A DNA stretch of 47,713 nucleotides. Origin: Chlorobiota bacterium. Lineage in GTDB: Bacteria > Bacteroidota > Bacteroidia > Bacteroidales > Marinilabiliaceae. Positions 7,561-17,594 of the stretch are shown in pieces. Position 1 is the first letter of the stretch. Each line of letters starts with the position of its first letter. Where the stretch lies: the NCBI GenBank assembly GCA_013153405.1, contig JAADEM010000115.1:1-47713 (forward strand), written 5' to 3'. The translations under genes and the position numbers were made by a program. The notes beneath the pieces are model-generated. The model saw only the letters and a program-made list of their open reading frames with translations, did not search any database and had not been told where the DNA came from.

Positions 7561-9078
7561 CTATTTTACGATTCCCGAATCGGGTTCGCATACAACCCTG
7601 AAACCAACAAAATTCTGATCCGAATACCACCAACGGCTCTTTGGCATCTGCGGATCGGTTTTCAACCAGTCTTTGGTATGAGTATAATCTCTGTCAGCAC
7701 ATCTGAGCAAAGAAGCATCACTGCGATAAGAGCCGCCTCTTACCACATGCTCTTTCCCGCGTGCCGGTCCTTTAGGATCTTCTACTCCGTCCTTGTATGT
7801 TGCATATGTTTTCGGCGAATATATGTCGGAGCAGAATTCGGCTACATTACCCAGCATATTTTTAAGTCCGAACTGATTAGGCCATACCATGTCGGGTAAT
7901 TGTGTTTTCCCGTTACTGTTAAGTTTATAAACAGCATAACTGTTTATTACAGCAGTATCGGGACCAAACCATCTGTTCCAGAATGTAAGTTCAGAGTAAT
8001 CTTTCGGACTGCCCGGAAAGAAATATGGCGTATCGGTTCCGCTCCTTGCAGCATATTCCCATTCGGCCTCGGTAGGCAAGCGGTATTTTTTACCGGTAAC
8101 TTCCGACAACCAACGGCAATACTGAGTAGCAGCAAAAAACGACATTGTTATGGCCGGCCTTTGTCCTTTGCCCCAACCCTGATCGGGTGCACCCCAGGGC
8201 GGTGTTGCCCCTGTCATTGCATCTATCTCCTTATCACTTTTTCCGTCATCTTTTCTTCCTTCCGAAGCTGTCTGATTGAACCAGGCAAGAAACTCATCCC
8301 AGGTTACCTCTACTTCGGCCATGAAAAACGGACTAATCCTGACTTTACGCTGAGGCCCTTCATCCTCCTCCCTGAACGGTTCATCCTGCGGGCTTCCTAT
8401 CACAAATTCACCTCCCGGAATTGCTTTCATCCTGAATGAAACCGATGTTCCTGGAATCTTCTCTTCAAAATCCTTAAATTCGGTAACAACAGCAGGTTCG
8501 GTAAAAACCTCCCTGCCGGCAGTCTCTTTTGCGAATTCTGTGTTTTGTTCATGTTTATATGAAGGATCGAAATGCCCGGTATGCATATGACAGTTAAGGC
8601 ATGTCATATCACCTCCGGCCTGTTCGTAATGAATATGTGAATCGACGCCTTTCCTGCTCAGACCTACCGGATACAGATTTGAGTGGCACTTTTTACACGA
8701 CTCTTCATAAGTATATTCATTTGCTGACTCAAGAGTACGTTTCTGCTCCCACTTGTAATCTGCCGAATCTTTAAAATAATAACCGTAAAGATCTTCTGCA
8801 CCATGTTTTATCTTAGCTATCAGGTAACCATGTCCTGCCGGAGGAAGATGGCAATCAACACAATTCACCACAATTCCGGCATCGTTATCCACATGCGGAG
8901 ACAACCTCCACGAATCAGTGGCATGATCATGTACATGACAACTAATACAATACTCATTGGCAGAAGTATATTCAACAGCCCTGCCGGTAGGATAAAGCAG
9001 AGCGATAGTTAAAATCACACCAGAGGCAAACAGCCAGAATGCTTTACGACGACTGTTATTTCTTTTTTTACCCGCCAT
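7561..9078 (-). CDS. Membrane tetraheme cytochrome c (NapC/NrfH-like) fused to a SUMF1-type domain
   Basis: This 505-aa protein has one N-terminal membrane helix (about 13-31). Four CXXCH c-heme sites follow, at C44-H48, C73-H77, C128-H132 and C160-H164, with extra histidines such as H62 and H91 that could be second ligands. This matches the NapC/NrfH quinol dehydrogenase type. Residues about 215-500 form a formylglycine-generating-enzyme (SUMF1) fold: IPGGEFVIGSP, YRLPTEAEWEYAARSG, NMLGNVAEFCSD, RGGSY and FVGFRVV. The two catalytic cysteines of true formylglycine enzymes appear replaced (S453 and L458 after RGGSY), so the domain is probably structural or binding. It heads the operon with two exported dehydrogenases, which suggests it takes electrons from, or gives them to, periplasmic sugar chemistry. 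Confidence 0.9.
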   Translation of the reverse strand: MAGKKRNNSRRKAFWLFASGVILTIALLYPTGRAVEYTSANEYCISCHVHDHATDSWRLSPHVDNDAGIVVNCVDCHLPPAGHGYLIAKIKHGAEDLYGYYFKDSADYKWEQKRTLESANEYTYEESCKKCHSNLYPVGLSRKGVDSHIHYEQAGGDMTCLNCHMHTGHFDPSYKHEQNTEFAKETAGREVFTEPAVVTEFKDFEEKIPGTSVSFRMKAIPGGEFVIGSPQDEPFREEDEGPQRKVRISPFFMAEVEVTWDEFLAWFNQTASEGRKDDGKSDKEIDAMTGATPPWGAPDQGWGKGQRPAITMSFFAATQYCRWLSEVTGKKYRLPTEAEWEYAARSGTDTPYFFPGSPKDYSELTFWNRWFGPDTAVINSYAVYKLNSNGKTQLPDMVWPNQFGLKNMLGNVAEFCSDIYSPKTYATYKDGVEDPKGPARGKEHVVRGGSYRSDASLLRCADRDYTHTKDWLKTDPQMPKSRWWYSDQNFVGFRVVCEPDSGIVK

Positions 9079-9167
9079 AACCTGTTCTCTTAAATTTTTG
9101 TTTATTAATATTTCTGAAATTTCTGCTTCTTATTCTTTCCTGTTTCTTACTCAATTCCACCGGCCTA

Positions 9168-11675
9168 TTATGATTTATCCGCCTTTTTATTTTCACTTCC
9201 TTTCTCTGTTGCTGCATCTGATTTCCGGCCGGTATCAACAGGTACATCCTGTTGTTTTATCTCTTTTATATAAAGATCCTGCTGGGGGAAAGGTATTGTT
9301 ATCCCTGCTTTTTCAAGCTCATCAAAAACAGTTATGGCAACCTGGCTCTTGACATCAAACGAACCGTCGAAAGAGGGATGCCAGAACACTAATTTAAAAT
9401 CAACGGAACTACTGCCGAAACCAATGAACCATGCTGCCGGCGGAGGATTTTTCATAACATCGGGATGACTTTGGGCACTATTAATAAGTATTTCAAGCAC
9501 CTTTTTCAGGTCGGCACCATACTCCACTCCCACTTCTATTTCCAGCCGGCGTTTCTGATCCGAAAGAGTCCAGTTTGTAACTTCTCTGGAAATCAGCATC
9601 CCGTTAGGTACAATCACCTCTGAACCGTCGAAAGTACGTATAATACTGGATCTGATTCCTATATTTATAACCGTTCCCCACAAATCATCAATCTGTACTT
9701 TATCGCCAACCTGGATAGGACGTTCAAACAACAATATCAGGCCGGAAATAAAATTGTTGATAATATCCTGCAATCCAAAACCAATACCCACACCCAAAGC
9801 TCCCATAATTATTGTAAAGTTAGAGAGTTCCATCCCGGCTGCTGCAATGGCTATAAGAAATCCTACCGTAAGAATTGTATATTTTGCAAGTATCGAGATT
9901 GTTCTGGGAACACCTCTTTTCAACCTTACTCTGTTCAGAACATCCTTTTCAAGAAAAGTACTGATAATCTTTGCAAGAACATTTGACACCCAGAGGGTAA
10001 TAATCAGGGTAAGTATGTTACCCAGTGTTATAACAATCTGACCTATATGTATCTCAAAAGTCCAGACCGATAAAAGAAACTCACCTACTACTCTGTCTAC
10101 TTTAAACAAAGAGAACACTTCATTAAGAAGAAGCAGAATCATTACAACCAACAAAAACCGGTTAACAGCTGACAAAATCTCCCGGATATTTGAAGTTACC
10201 GAATTGAGCTTCCTGGCATAATCACTAAACATAAACATTTCAACAAAACCACCAACAACAACATAAGCAGCATAAAAAAGGAAAAAACGGTATATTGACC
10301 ACACCGTGTTATCAAACAGAAACACTCCAAGAGCATAATAACCTATTAACATTGAAAAAAATGCAATTACAAGAAGAAATGCAAAAACATAAAACATAAG
10401 TGTTATCACATGCCTGAACACTTTTACAAAAAATATCTCTCTGATTATATTGGTAGAGATAAATTTATAAATACCAAAAAGCATAACGAAAATTGCACTT
10501 ATTATAATCAGATACGATGTTATTTCACCGACAAGTTCAAGCCGCAGAAAAAGTGTAAGCATATAAATAAGGCCAAGACCGTATATGTAAACATTCAGCT
10601 TTTTAACCGTAATTGCAGGCAGGATTATCATTACCGGAATTAACAGTAAAAAGAAAATAAGAGTCTTGAATATAGGTGGAGAATCGGCATATATTATATG
10701 AGCGCTTAGCAAAGCAATCATAAATGATGCAGATAAAGGTCGCGATAATACCTTAAAAGTAATATGTATAAAATCGAGATTTATCTTATTGTATTTATCA
10801 ATATTAATGCGGTTCTTAATTATGCGTAACAAAATGTACAAAACAATAAAAAGAAGCAGATGTCCGATCAGCAAAATAAGATTCTCTTCAATATAATTAA
10901 CAATAGGAGAGTATATGTCGGACAGAGAATATTTTGAATCTGAATTATCCTGCTGATAATCCTTTTTAAATATTTTGGCAAACAGAGAAGGCTCTTTGGT
11001 AAACAAGAGAGTTTCGGTCAGATTATCAAGTTTACTTTGTATGAGTTCAATATTCTCATTCAGTGAAATTATTGTATTGGTTATAAGTTCAAGCTCCTTA
11101 AATACAAAATCTATTTTCTGATTAAGAGCATATTCCACACCGTTTATCTCATTAAGCAAAGAATTTACCATTCTTTTGGTATTCCGCGAAAGGTCGCTTT
11201 TCCCTTTTGACGCCTCAAGACTTTTCACCCAAAGGTCTCTAATTTCATTCAAATCCTTTTTCTGTTCAATAAGCTTGTTTTTAAGCTTATCAAAATCAGA
11301 CTGAATGGTAAGCAGACGTTCTTTTTCCTTATTCCAGTAATACAATTCATTCTGAAGTCTGCTCCTGTCCATTGGCTTTCGCTTACTTACATTGTGAACT
11401 TCCCTGAACTCTCTTAATCCGGCAAGATATTCATCAAGCTCTGCCTTTTTAGCCATCAACTCCTCCTGCGAAATAAGGTTCTTTTTAATTGCCTTAACCT
11501 TATTGGTAGCATCTGGCAGGCGGTTGGGCATATCAACAGCAGGAATAAGCGATTTCCTTGGAGCCATAACTTTTTCAACAACATCCCTGGCTACGCTCTG
11601 AGTATCCTGTGAAAACATAATTGTACTAACCCAAAGAAGAATTACCAGGAAAATGAAATGCTTATATCGAACCAT
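9168..11675 (-). CDS. Large MscS-family mechanosensitive channel with periplasmic coiled-coil domain
   Basis: This 835-aa protein begins with a signal peptide (1-22, VSTIMFSQ). A charged coiled-coil region (about 65-235) comes next, then a series of membrane helices (about 260-560). The MscS core has the pore helix and beta-domain entry GALGVGIGFGLQDIINNFIS and FERPIQVGDKVQIDDLWG. The length and layout resemble the MscK/MscM-like multi-helix group rather than the 286-aa MscS. It would sit in the inner membrane and release solutes on hypo-osmotic shock. The C-terminal tail is lysine-rich. It lies 89 bp upstream of the cytochrome gene on the same strand; read-through is possible but no functional link is evident. 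Confidence 0.92.
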   Translation of the reverse strand: MVRYKHFIFLVILLWVSTIMFSQDTQSVARDVVEKVMAPRKSLIPAVDMPNRLPDATNKVKAIKKNLISQEELMAKKAELDEYLAGLREFREVHNVSKRKPMDRSRLQNELYYWNKEKERLLTIQSDFDKLKNKLIEQKKDLNEIRDLWVKSLEASKGKSDLSRNTKRMVNSLLNEINGVEYALNQKIDFVFKELELITNTIISLNENIELIQSKLDNLTETLLFTKEPSLFAKIFKKDYQQDNSDSKYSLSDIYSPIVNYIEENLILLIGHLLLFIVLYILLRIIKNRINIDKYNKINLDFIHITFKVLSRPLSASFMIALLSAHIIYADSPPIFKTLIFFLLLIPVMIILPAITVKKLNVYIYGLGLIYMLTLFLRLELVGEITSYLIIISAIFVMLFGIYKFISTNIIREIFFVKVFRHVITLMFYVFAFLLVIAFFSMLIGYYALGVFLFDNTVWSIYRFFLFYAAYVVVGGFVEMFMFSDYARKLNSVTSNIREILSAVNRFLLVVMILLLLNEVFSLFKVDRVVGEFLLSVWTFEIHIGQIVITLGNILTLIITLWVSNVLAKIISTFLEKDVLNRVRLKRGVPRTISILAKYTILTVGFLIAIAAAGMELSNFTIIMGALGVGIGFGLQDIINNFISGLILLFERPIQVGDKVQIDDLWGTVINIGIRSSIIRTFDGSEVIVPNGMLISREVTNWTLSDQKRRLEIEVGVEYGADLKKVLEILINSAQSHPDVMKNPPPAAWFIGFGSSSVDFKLVFWHPSFDGSFDVKSQVAITVFDELEKAGITIPFPQQDLYIKEIKQQDVPVDTGRKSDAATEKGSENKKADKS

Positions 11676-12242
11676 AAATTCTGTTTTTATTTATTCCGTA
11701 AATAAACCTTAAGTTTATCCTTTTCTTTAAACTTAATAATTAACGGATATTTTTTAACTAAAATATTTTTCCCGCTTAATGACACTATCAAATTGTGAAA
11801 ATAACTTAATATCTTTATTTTAACAAATAGTTAAACTTTATTACACCAATATGTACAACCTCATAACATCTTAATATTTCGAAGGTGATAAACAACTAAA
11901 AAAACCACTACGGAAAACAACCACATTTATCCCAGTTTTTCCAGCTTATACTTTCCGGATAAAACTACTCAATATTCAACTAATTCACCCCTTTTAAAGT
12001 TATAAATTGAATCTTCACAGCCAATCATACTAATAATTTCAGACTATTTACAGCAATATTCTAATGATTTTATAAACATATTTCATAACATATACACTAT
12101 AGTTGCCCATATATCAGAGGCTTAACCAACCCTCTTTTCACATTAAACATTTTATAACATAAAAAAATAGATTATTGAAATTAAAAAACTGTAATTTTGA
12201 ACTTGTTAATCACAGACTTTAAAACTTAAACATATATTTACA
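11676..12242. other. AT-rich divergent intergenic region between channel and malic enzyme genes
   Basis: These 567 bp hold no credible open frame or RNA gene. They separate two divergent transcripts, so both promoters should lie here. The only recognisable signal is a TAATTTTG box at 12192-12199 pointing toward the malic enzyme gene. Confidence 0.6.
12192..12199 (+). promoter_or_regulatory. Candidate Bacteroidota -7 box for the malic enzyme gene
   Basis: TAATTTTG matches the TAnnTTTG -7 consensus of Bacteroidota sigma-A promoters and would place the transcript start about 35 nt before the ATG at 12243. No good TTTG -33 element lies at the usual spacing, so this is tentative. Confidence 0.4.
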
Positions 12243-14513
12243 ATGCGTAAGATAACCAAAGACGATGCTTTAAAGTATCATGAAATGGGACGTCCGGGAA
12301 AAATAGAAGTAATCCCGACAAAACCCTACAGTTCACAACGTGATTTATCGTTGGCATACACCCCGGGTGTAGCTGAACCATGTAAAGAGATTGAAAAAGA
12401 TCCGCACAATGCCTACCGTTACACGGCCAAAAACAATCTGGTTGCGGTAATGTCAAACGGAACGGCGGTTCTGGGCCTCGGTAATATCGGTGCACTAGCG
12501 GGCAAGCCGGTTATGGAAGGGAAAGGCCTTCTGTTTAAGGTATTTGCCGATGTGGATGTTTTCGACATCGAAGTAAATGAAACGAATGTTGATAAATTTA
12601 TAGAAGTTGCCAAGGCAATAGCACCAACTTTCGGAGGTATTAATCTTGAAGATATTAAAGCCCCGGAATGTTTTGAAATTGAACAACGACTCATTAAAGA
12701 ACTTGACATACCTGTTTTCCACGACGACCAGCACGGAACTGCAATTATTTCAGCTGCCGGACTTATCAATGCTCTTGAGCTAAACGGAAAAAAAATAGAA
12801 AAGCTTAAGGTTGTGGTAAACGGAGCCGGTGCTGCTGCAATCATGTGTACCAAGCTGTACATCAGCCTGGGTGTAAAACCCGAAAATGTACTTATGCTTG
12901 ACAGTAAAGGTGTACTGACAACAAGACGTACCGACCTAAACAAATACAAAGCTGAGTTTGCCCGTGACACGAAAGCCGAAACTCTTGCTGATGCCATTAA
13001 GGGTGCCGACGTATTTCTGGGACTTTCACAGGCCGATGTCTTGTCGAAAGAGATGGTACAAAGCATGGCTAAGGATCCTATTGTATTTGCAATGGCTAAT
13101 CCGAACCCGGAAATAGCTTATGATCTGGCTGTGGAAGCACGTCCTGACATAATCTTTGCCACAGGACGTTCTGACTATCCCAACCAGATAAACAATGTTC
13201 TGGGATTCCCGTACATATTCCGCGGTGCTCTTGATGTGAAAGCCAGCAAGATAAATGAGGAGATGAAAAAGGCCGCAGTTTTTGCTCTTGCCGACCTCGC
13301 AAAAAAAGATGTTCCCGAAGAGGTAAATGCTGCATACAAAAGCCAGAACCTTACTTTCGGACGCGAATATATCATTCCCAAACCGCTTGACCCTCGCCTT
13401 ATTACAACTGTAGCTCCTGCTGTTGCCAAAGCTGCTATGGATACAGGTGTAGCCCGTGAACCAATCGAAGATTTTGAGGCGTACAAAGTGAAACTTCTGA
13501 AAAGAATGGGTCTGTACGACAAACTCGTGGACGGAATACATCAGCGTGCCAAAATCAATCCTAAACGTATCATTTTTGCAGATGCCGACCACTTCAAAGT
13601 GCTTAAAGCTGCCGAAACAGTACGTCATGAAGGCATTGCATATCCTATTCTTCTTGGCCGCAAGTGTGCTATTGAGAAAGTTGCCGAGGAGAACAATATC
13701 CATATTGAAGGAATGACAATAATTGACATCAAACATGAGGACGAGGAACAAAGAAGAAAAGAGTTTGCTGAAATACTGTATGATAAGAGAAAACGTAAAG
13801 GTCTGAACCTTGAAGAAGCATACGAGCTGATGAACAACCAGAACTACTTTGGGGTAATGATGGTTGAAACAGGCCAGGCCGACGGATTTATCGGTGGATA
13901 CACCAGCAAATATGCCGATACTATCAGACCGGCTATGCAGATAATCGGTACAAAAGATAACTTTGAGTACATTGCCGGAATGTACATTGTAATGACCAAA
14001 AAAGGCCCGTTCTTCTTCGCCGACACAACGGTTAATTACAGTCCTACCCCAAGAACTCTGGTAGAAACAGCCCTTATGACTGCAGATGTGGTCCGCAATT
14101 TCGGAATGACACCTGTGATAGCAATGGTATCTTACTCAAACTTCGGTTCTACCCGAGAAGGCAGTCCTAAACGGGTACGTGAAGCTGTCAAGTTTCTTCA
14201 CGAGAACCATCCCGAACTGCTGGTTGATGGAGAAATGCAGGCAAACTATGCATTCAATACAGCCCTGCGTGAAGAGAAATTCCCATTCTCTAAAATTAAC
14301 GGTCGTGAAGTAAATACCGTTATTTTCCCGAACCTCAGTTCAGGAAACATTGCTTATAAAACAATGAACGAACTGGGTGGTGCCGAAATTATAGGCCCGA
14401 TTGTAATGGGAATCCGCAAACCGGTTAACGTTCTGCAAATGAACTGTTCAATCAGAGAAATTGTGGATATGGCAGCTGTGACAGTCATCGATGCTCAGGA
14501 CATATCCAAATAA
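12243..14513 (+). CDS. maeB: NADP-dependent malic enzyme with phosphotransacetylase-like C-terminal domain (MaeB type)
   Basis: This 756-aa protein is the standard length for the two-domain MaeB family. The N-terminal malic enzyme part (about 1-425) contains SLAYTPGVAEPCKEI, FHDDQHGTAIISAAGL and the nucleotide-binding VVVNGAGAAAI. The C-terminal part (about 430-756) resembles phosphate acetyltransferase (GFIGGYTSKYADTIRPAMQI, FPNLSSGNIAYK) and usually serves regulation by acetyl-CoA rather than catalysis. The enzyme decarboxylates malate to pyruvate and makes NADPH in the cytoplasm. It is transcribed alone: a strong hairpin terminator follows within 30 bp and the upstream gene is divergent. 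Confidence 0.96.
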   Translation: MRKITKDDALKYHEMGRPGKIEVIPTKPYSSQRDLSLAYTPGVAEPCKEIEKDPHNAYRYTAKNNLVAVMSNGTAVLGLGNIGALAGKPVMEGKGLLFKVFADVDVFDIEVNETNVDKFIEVAKAIAPTFGGINLEDIKAPECFEIEQRLIKELDIPVFHDDQHGTAIISAAGLINALELNGKKIEKLKVVVNGAGAAAIMCTKLYISLGVKPENVLMLDSKGVLTTRRTDLNKYKAEFARDTKAETLADAIKGADVFLGLSQADVLSKEMVQSMAKDPIVFAMANPNPEIAYDLAVEARPDIIFATGRSDYPNQINNVLGFPYIFRGALDVKASKINEEMKKAAVFALADLAKKDVPEEVNAAYKSQNLTFGREYIIPKPLDPRLITTVAPAVAKAAMDTGVAREPIEDFEAYKVKLLKRMGLYDKLVDGIHQRAKINPKRIIFADADHFKVLKAAETVRHEGIAYPILLGRKCAIEKVAEENNIHIEGMTIIDIKHEDEEQRRKEFAEILYDKRKRKGLNLEEAYELMNNQNYFGVMMVETGQADGFIGGYTSKYADTIRPAMQIIGTKDNFEYIAGMYIVMTKKGPFFFADTTVNYSPTPRTLVETALMTADVVRNFGMTPVIAMVSYSNFGSTREGSPKRVREAVKFLHENHPELLVDGEMQANYAFNTALREEKFPFSKINGREVNTVIFPNLSSGNIAYKTMNELGGAEIIGPIVMGIRKPVNVLQMNCSIREIVDMAAVTVIDAQDISK

Positions 14514-14538
14514 ATAATTTCATAACTTTACAATTAAT

Positions 14539-14577
14539 AAAAGAGGAACTTTAACCGGTTCCTCTTTTCCTTTTTAA
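14539..14577 (+). terminator. Rho-independent terminator after malic enzyme
   Basis: AAAAGAGGAAC at 14539-14549 pairs perfectly with GTTCCTCTTTT at 14558-14568 around an 8-nt loop and is followed by CCTTTTT. It lies 26 bp past the stop of the malic enzyme gene. Confidence 0.8.
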
Positions 14578-14593
14578 AGAAAGATATTATCTT

Positions 14594-16060
14594 GTGTCGC
14601 ATATGACCAGGAAGTTCTGCATATTGACACTTTTATTATTACCCGTTTTCAATATGTTTGCCCAGGATGCTCATTACTGGACAGAACAATACGGGACCAA
14701 ATCGATGCTGTTGAGCAACTCTGTTGTAGGCAGTGTTGAAGATTTGGGAGCCGTTTACTACAATCCGGGGCGCCTGGGACTGATTGAGAATCCTGCCTTA
14801 TTGTTAAGTGCCAAAATATATCAGATCTCTAAACTTTCGATTAAAGATGCCGTGGGCGAAGGCTGGAACATCAACAAATCAAACTTCGGAGGTGTTCCCA
14901 GTCTGACGGCTGGAACCTTTAAGTTCAAAAAACTGCCTAAGCACAAATTCGCATATTCTTTCCTTACCCGTTCAACCGCCGACGATGATTTTTCTACAAG
15001 ATCGGATACATATGGCGATGTTGTTGATATACTGCCAGGTGAAGAGTATTTCAACGGTGAAACCACATTCAGAAAAAAAATCAGGGAAGACTGGATGGGC
15101 GTTACCTGGTCTTTAGCTTTAAATCCCCGTTTAGGAATAGGTGTTTCAACGTTTTTCACAACAAAAAAACAGGAGGCATACAATCAGGTAATCATAAACT
15201 CTTTGAGCGAAAATAATGAAATAGATGTTTACACCAACATCAAAAGATACAGCTTTAACAATTACGGACTGATATGGAAAATGGGCGTATCTTATGTTCA
15301 CTCACGGTTTCGTTTCGGTCTTACAGTTGCCACACCAACTCTTTCGCTCAAAGGCAGCGGCAAATTCGAATACCGTCATATATTCACAGGAATTCAGGAG
15401 GATGCCGCATACACACATTTTTACCAGGATAATCTTGACCTTACTTACCGCTCTCCTTTTTCAGTTGCTGCCGGTATCAGTTCAAGGATTTTTAAGGGCA
15501 CCATTCATATGAGCGGCGAGTATTTCGGAAAAATATCCAAATACGACCAAATGGCTACCGATCCGTTCGAAGACAGGATAACCGGTGAAGAGCATACTCT
15601 CACTCTATACAACGAACTCAATTCCGTTTTTAATTTCGGAATAGGTTACGATATCAGACTAAATAAAAAACTCAGCGCATACATCAGCTATTCAACCAAT
15701 AAATCGGCAGCAGTAAGCTCCGGCAATAATTCGGACGAACAAACATATGATATTCTTGCATCAACCTTTAATTCCGATATTAATAACTTCGGTCTCGGAG
15801 TTGTTATGAATTTCAACGAAACCAATATCACACTAGGTGCCACTTATGCATATGCTTCATTTGACATTAAACGCCCAGTCGATTTTCCTGATGACGAGTC
15901 TGACAGAAATATAATACTCGACCCGGAAGCTTATTCTTCTATCGACTGGCAAAGATGGCGCATAATCGTTGGTATATCTATTCCGTTCCTTAAAGACGTT
16001 GCCAGAAAGTTTGAAAATGAATGGGAAAGTAAATGGAAAGACAAAAAGAAAAATAAATAA
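14594..16060 (+). CDS. Outer-membrane beta-barrel protein, FadL/OmpP1-like
   Basis: The frame opens with GTG at 14594, but the ATG at 14603 gives a cleaner signal peptide (MTRKF...NMFAQ) and may be the true start. The mature protein begins DAHYWTEQYG and contains AVYYNPGRLGLIENPALLLSAK, an N-terminal pattern typical of Bacteroidota FadL/OmpP1-related barrels. Alternating aromatic beta-strands then run to the C-terminus (IDWQRWRIIVGISIPF) before a charged tail ending KWKDKKKNK. It probably forms a barrel for hydrophobic compounds, or an outer-membrane barrel of unknown role. It lies just downstream of the malic enzyme terminator, so it has its own promoter or depends on read-through. Confidence 0.7.
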   Translation: MSHMTRKFCILTLLLLPVFNMFAQDAHYWTEQYGTKSMLLSNSVVGSVEDLGAVYYNPGRLGLIENPALLLSAKIYQISKLSIKDAVGEGWNINKSNFGGVPSLTAGTFKFKKLPKHKFAYSFLTRSTADDDFSTRSDTYGDVVDILPGEEYFNGETTFRKKIREDWMGVTWSLALNPRLGIGVSTFFTTKKQEAYNQVIINSLSENNEIDVYTNIKRYSFNNYGLIWKMGVSYVHSRFRFGLTVATPTLSLKGSGKFEYRHIFTGIQEDAAYTHFYQDNLDLTYRSPFSVAAGISSRIFKGTIHMSGEYFGKISKYDQMATDPFEDRITGEEHTLTLYNELNSVFNFGIGYDIRLNKKLSAYISYSTNKSAAVSSGNNSDEQTYDILASTFNSDINNFGLGVVMNFNETNITLGATYAYASFDIKRPVDFPDDESDRNIILDPEAYSSIDWQRWRIIVGISIPFLKDVARKFENEWESKWKDKKKNK

Positions 16061-16211
16061 TCTGTTTCCCTGCATCATACTTAAGCATGTTTATCCCTAT
16101 TGTTTAAAAACTATTCCTAATGTTTAATTCTCGGCATTTATATAAAATCTGCCTGCATTTTCAATATTTGTTTTTGTAGATTTACAAGTATAATTCTTCA
16201 AACATAAAAAC

Positions 16212-17594
16212 ATGAAAAGAGTATTTATTGTATTTTTTACATTCTTAACTATTGTTTCATACGGACAAAATGATGAAAGGTGGGAAATGCTTTTCAATGG
16301 AAAAAACCTTAAAGGATGGAAGGTACTGAACGGCAAAGCAGTATACAAAGCTGAAAATGGTGAAATTATCGGTGTCAGTGTCGTTAATAGTCCAAATACA
16401 TTCCTTGTTACAAAAAAGAATTACGGAAATTTCATACTTGAGTATGAAATGAAAATGGACCGCGGACTTAATTCCGGGGTACAGATTCGCAGCGAAAGCA
16501 ACAAAGAGTACCAAAACGGCAGCGTACATGGTTATCAGGTAGAATGTGATGACTCAGACCGAAGGTGGACTGCCGGAATTTATGACGAAGCACGACGAGG
16601 ATGGCTTTATCCGCTCGAGTACAATCCGGAAGCAAAAAAACTTTATAAAAACGGAGAATGGAACAAGTTCCGTGTCGAAGCCGTTGGAAACAAAATAAGA
16701 ACCTGGCTCAACGGAAAACCTGTTGCAAACCTTGTAGACGATATGACACCGGAAGGATTTATCGGATTACAGGTTCACGGAATCGGGAACAAAAAAGAAC
16801 TTGCCGGAAAAACTATTCACTGGAAAAACATACGAATAATTAATAATGCCACTGAAGCCGATATGCTTCCTATGCCTGACAATGTGCGCGAAGTTAGCTA
16901 CCTGAAAAACACACTTACCGGCTGGGAGAAAAAGCACGGCTGGAAGCTTTTATGGGACGGAAAAACCACAAACGGATGGATTGGTGCTAAGCTTGACCAT
17001 TTCCCCGAAAGAGGATGGCACATAGAGGACGGAGTTCTTGTTGTTGAAAAAGCTGACGGTGCAGAGTCCGGGAATGGCGGCGATATCATCACCGAAAAAA
17101 CATACGGCAACTTCATTCTTGAGGTTGATTTTCTTATCACCAAAGGTGCCAACAGCGGTATCAAATACTTTGTAGACCCGGAACTGAACAAAGGCCCCGG
17201 TTCTGCCATAGGATGCGAATTCCAGATACTCGACGACAAAAATCACCCCGATGCAAAAAAAGGCGTTAATGGAAACCGAACACTTGCTTCTCTGTACGAC
17301 TTAATACCGGCCAACGGAAAATTCTTTGATCCAAGCCATCAGGTAAAACGCTTCAACGGAACAGGCACCTGGAACAGGGCCCGCATCGAAGTTCACGGTA
17401 ACAAAGTGTGCCATTTCCTGAACGGTGTTAAAGTCGTGGAATACGAACGAAACACACAGGAGTGGAAAGCATTGGTTGATTACAGCAAATATCATAAATG
17501 GCCAGATTTCGGGAATGCAAAAGAGGGACACATCCTGCTTCAGGACCACGGCGACGAAGTTCACTTCAGGAACATAAAAATAAAAGAACTGTAA
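16212..17594 (+). CDS. Exported tandem DUF1080 protein (two 3-keto-disaccharide hydrolase-like domains)
   Basis: This 460-aa protein has a signal peptide (1-18, TIVSYGQ) and two DUF1080 domains. Domain 1 covers about 22-215, with [34 protein letters not shown] and WKNIRI. Domain 2 covers about 235-460, with [56 protein letters not shown]. The paired motifs show an internal duplication; the second domain is longer and keeps the QDHG motif also seen in the fusion protein at 1945-3492. DUF1080 enzymes are linked to cleavage or hydration of 3-keto-glycosides. The next gene, a Tat-exported dehydrogenase starting 11 bp on, fits as the oxidising partner. Confidence 0.9.
   Translation: MKRVFIVFFTFLTIVSYGQNDERWEMLFNGKNLKGWKVLNGKAVYKAENGEIIGVSVVNSPNTFLVTKKNYGNFILEYEMKMDRGLNSGVQIRSESNKEYQNGSVHGYQVECDDSDRRWTAGIYDEARRGWLYPLEYNPEAKKLYKNGEWNKFRVEAVGNKIRTWLNGKPVANLVDDMTPEGFIGLQVHGIGNKKELAGKTIHWKNIRIINNATEADMLPMPDNVREVSYLKNTLTGWEKKHGWKLLWDGKTTNGWIGAKLDHFPERGWHIEDGVLVVEKADGAESGNGGDIITEKTYGNFILEVDFLITKGANSGIKYFVDPELNKGPGSAIGCEFQILDDKNHPDAKKGVNGNRTLASLYDLIPANGKFFDPSHQVKRFNGTGTWNRARIEVHGNKVCHFLNGVKVVEYERNTQEWKALVDYSKYHKWPDFGNAKEGHILLQDHGDEVHFRNIKIKEL

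Noticed and set aside
7561..8430. SUMF1 domain as an active formylglycine-generating enzyme
   Set aside because: The expected catalytic cysteine pair after RGGSY is not present, and no sulfatase gene is in the window.
12121..12242. Full -33/-7 promoter pair before malic enzyme
   Set aside because: The only TTG upstream of the -7 box is about 14 nt away, too close for the usual spacing, so only the -7 box is reported.
12419..13751. Long minus-strand frames of 215 and 241 aa opposite malic enzyme
   Set aside because: They are antisense to a certain gene, and their cysteine- and phenylalanine-rich composition is typical of reversed coding sequence.
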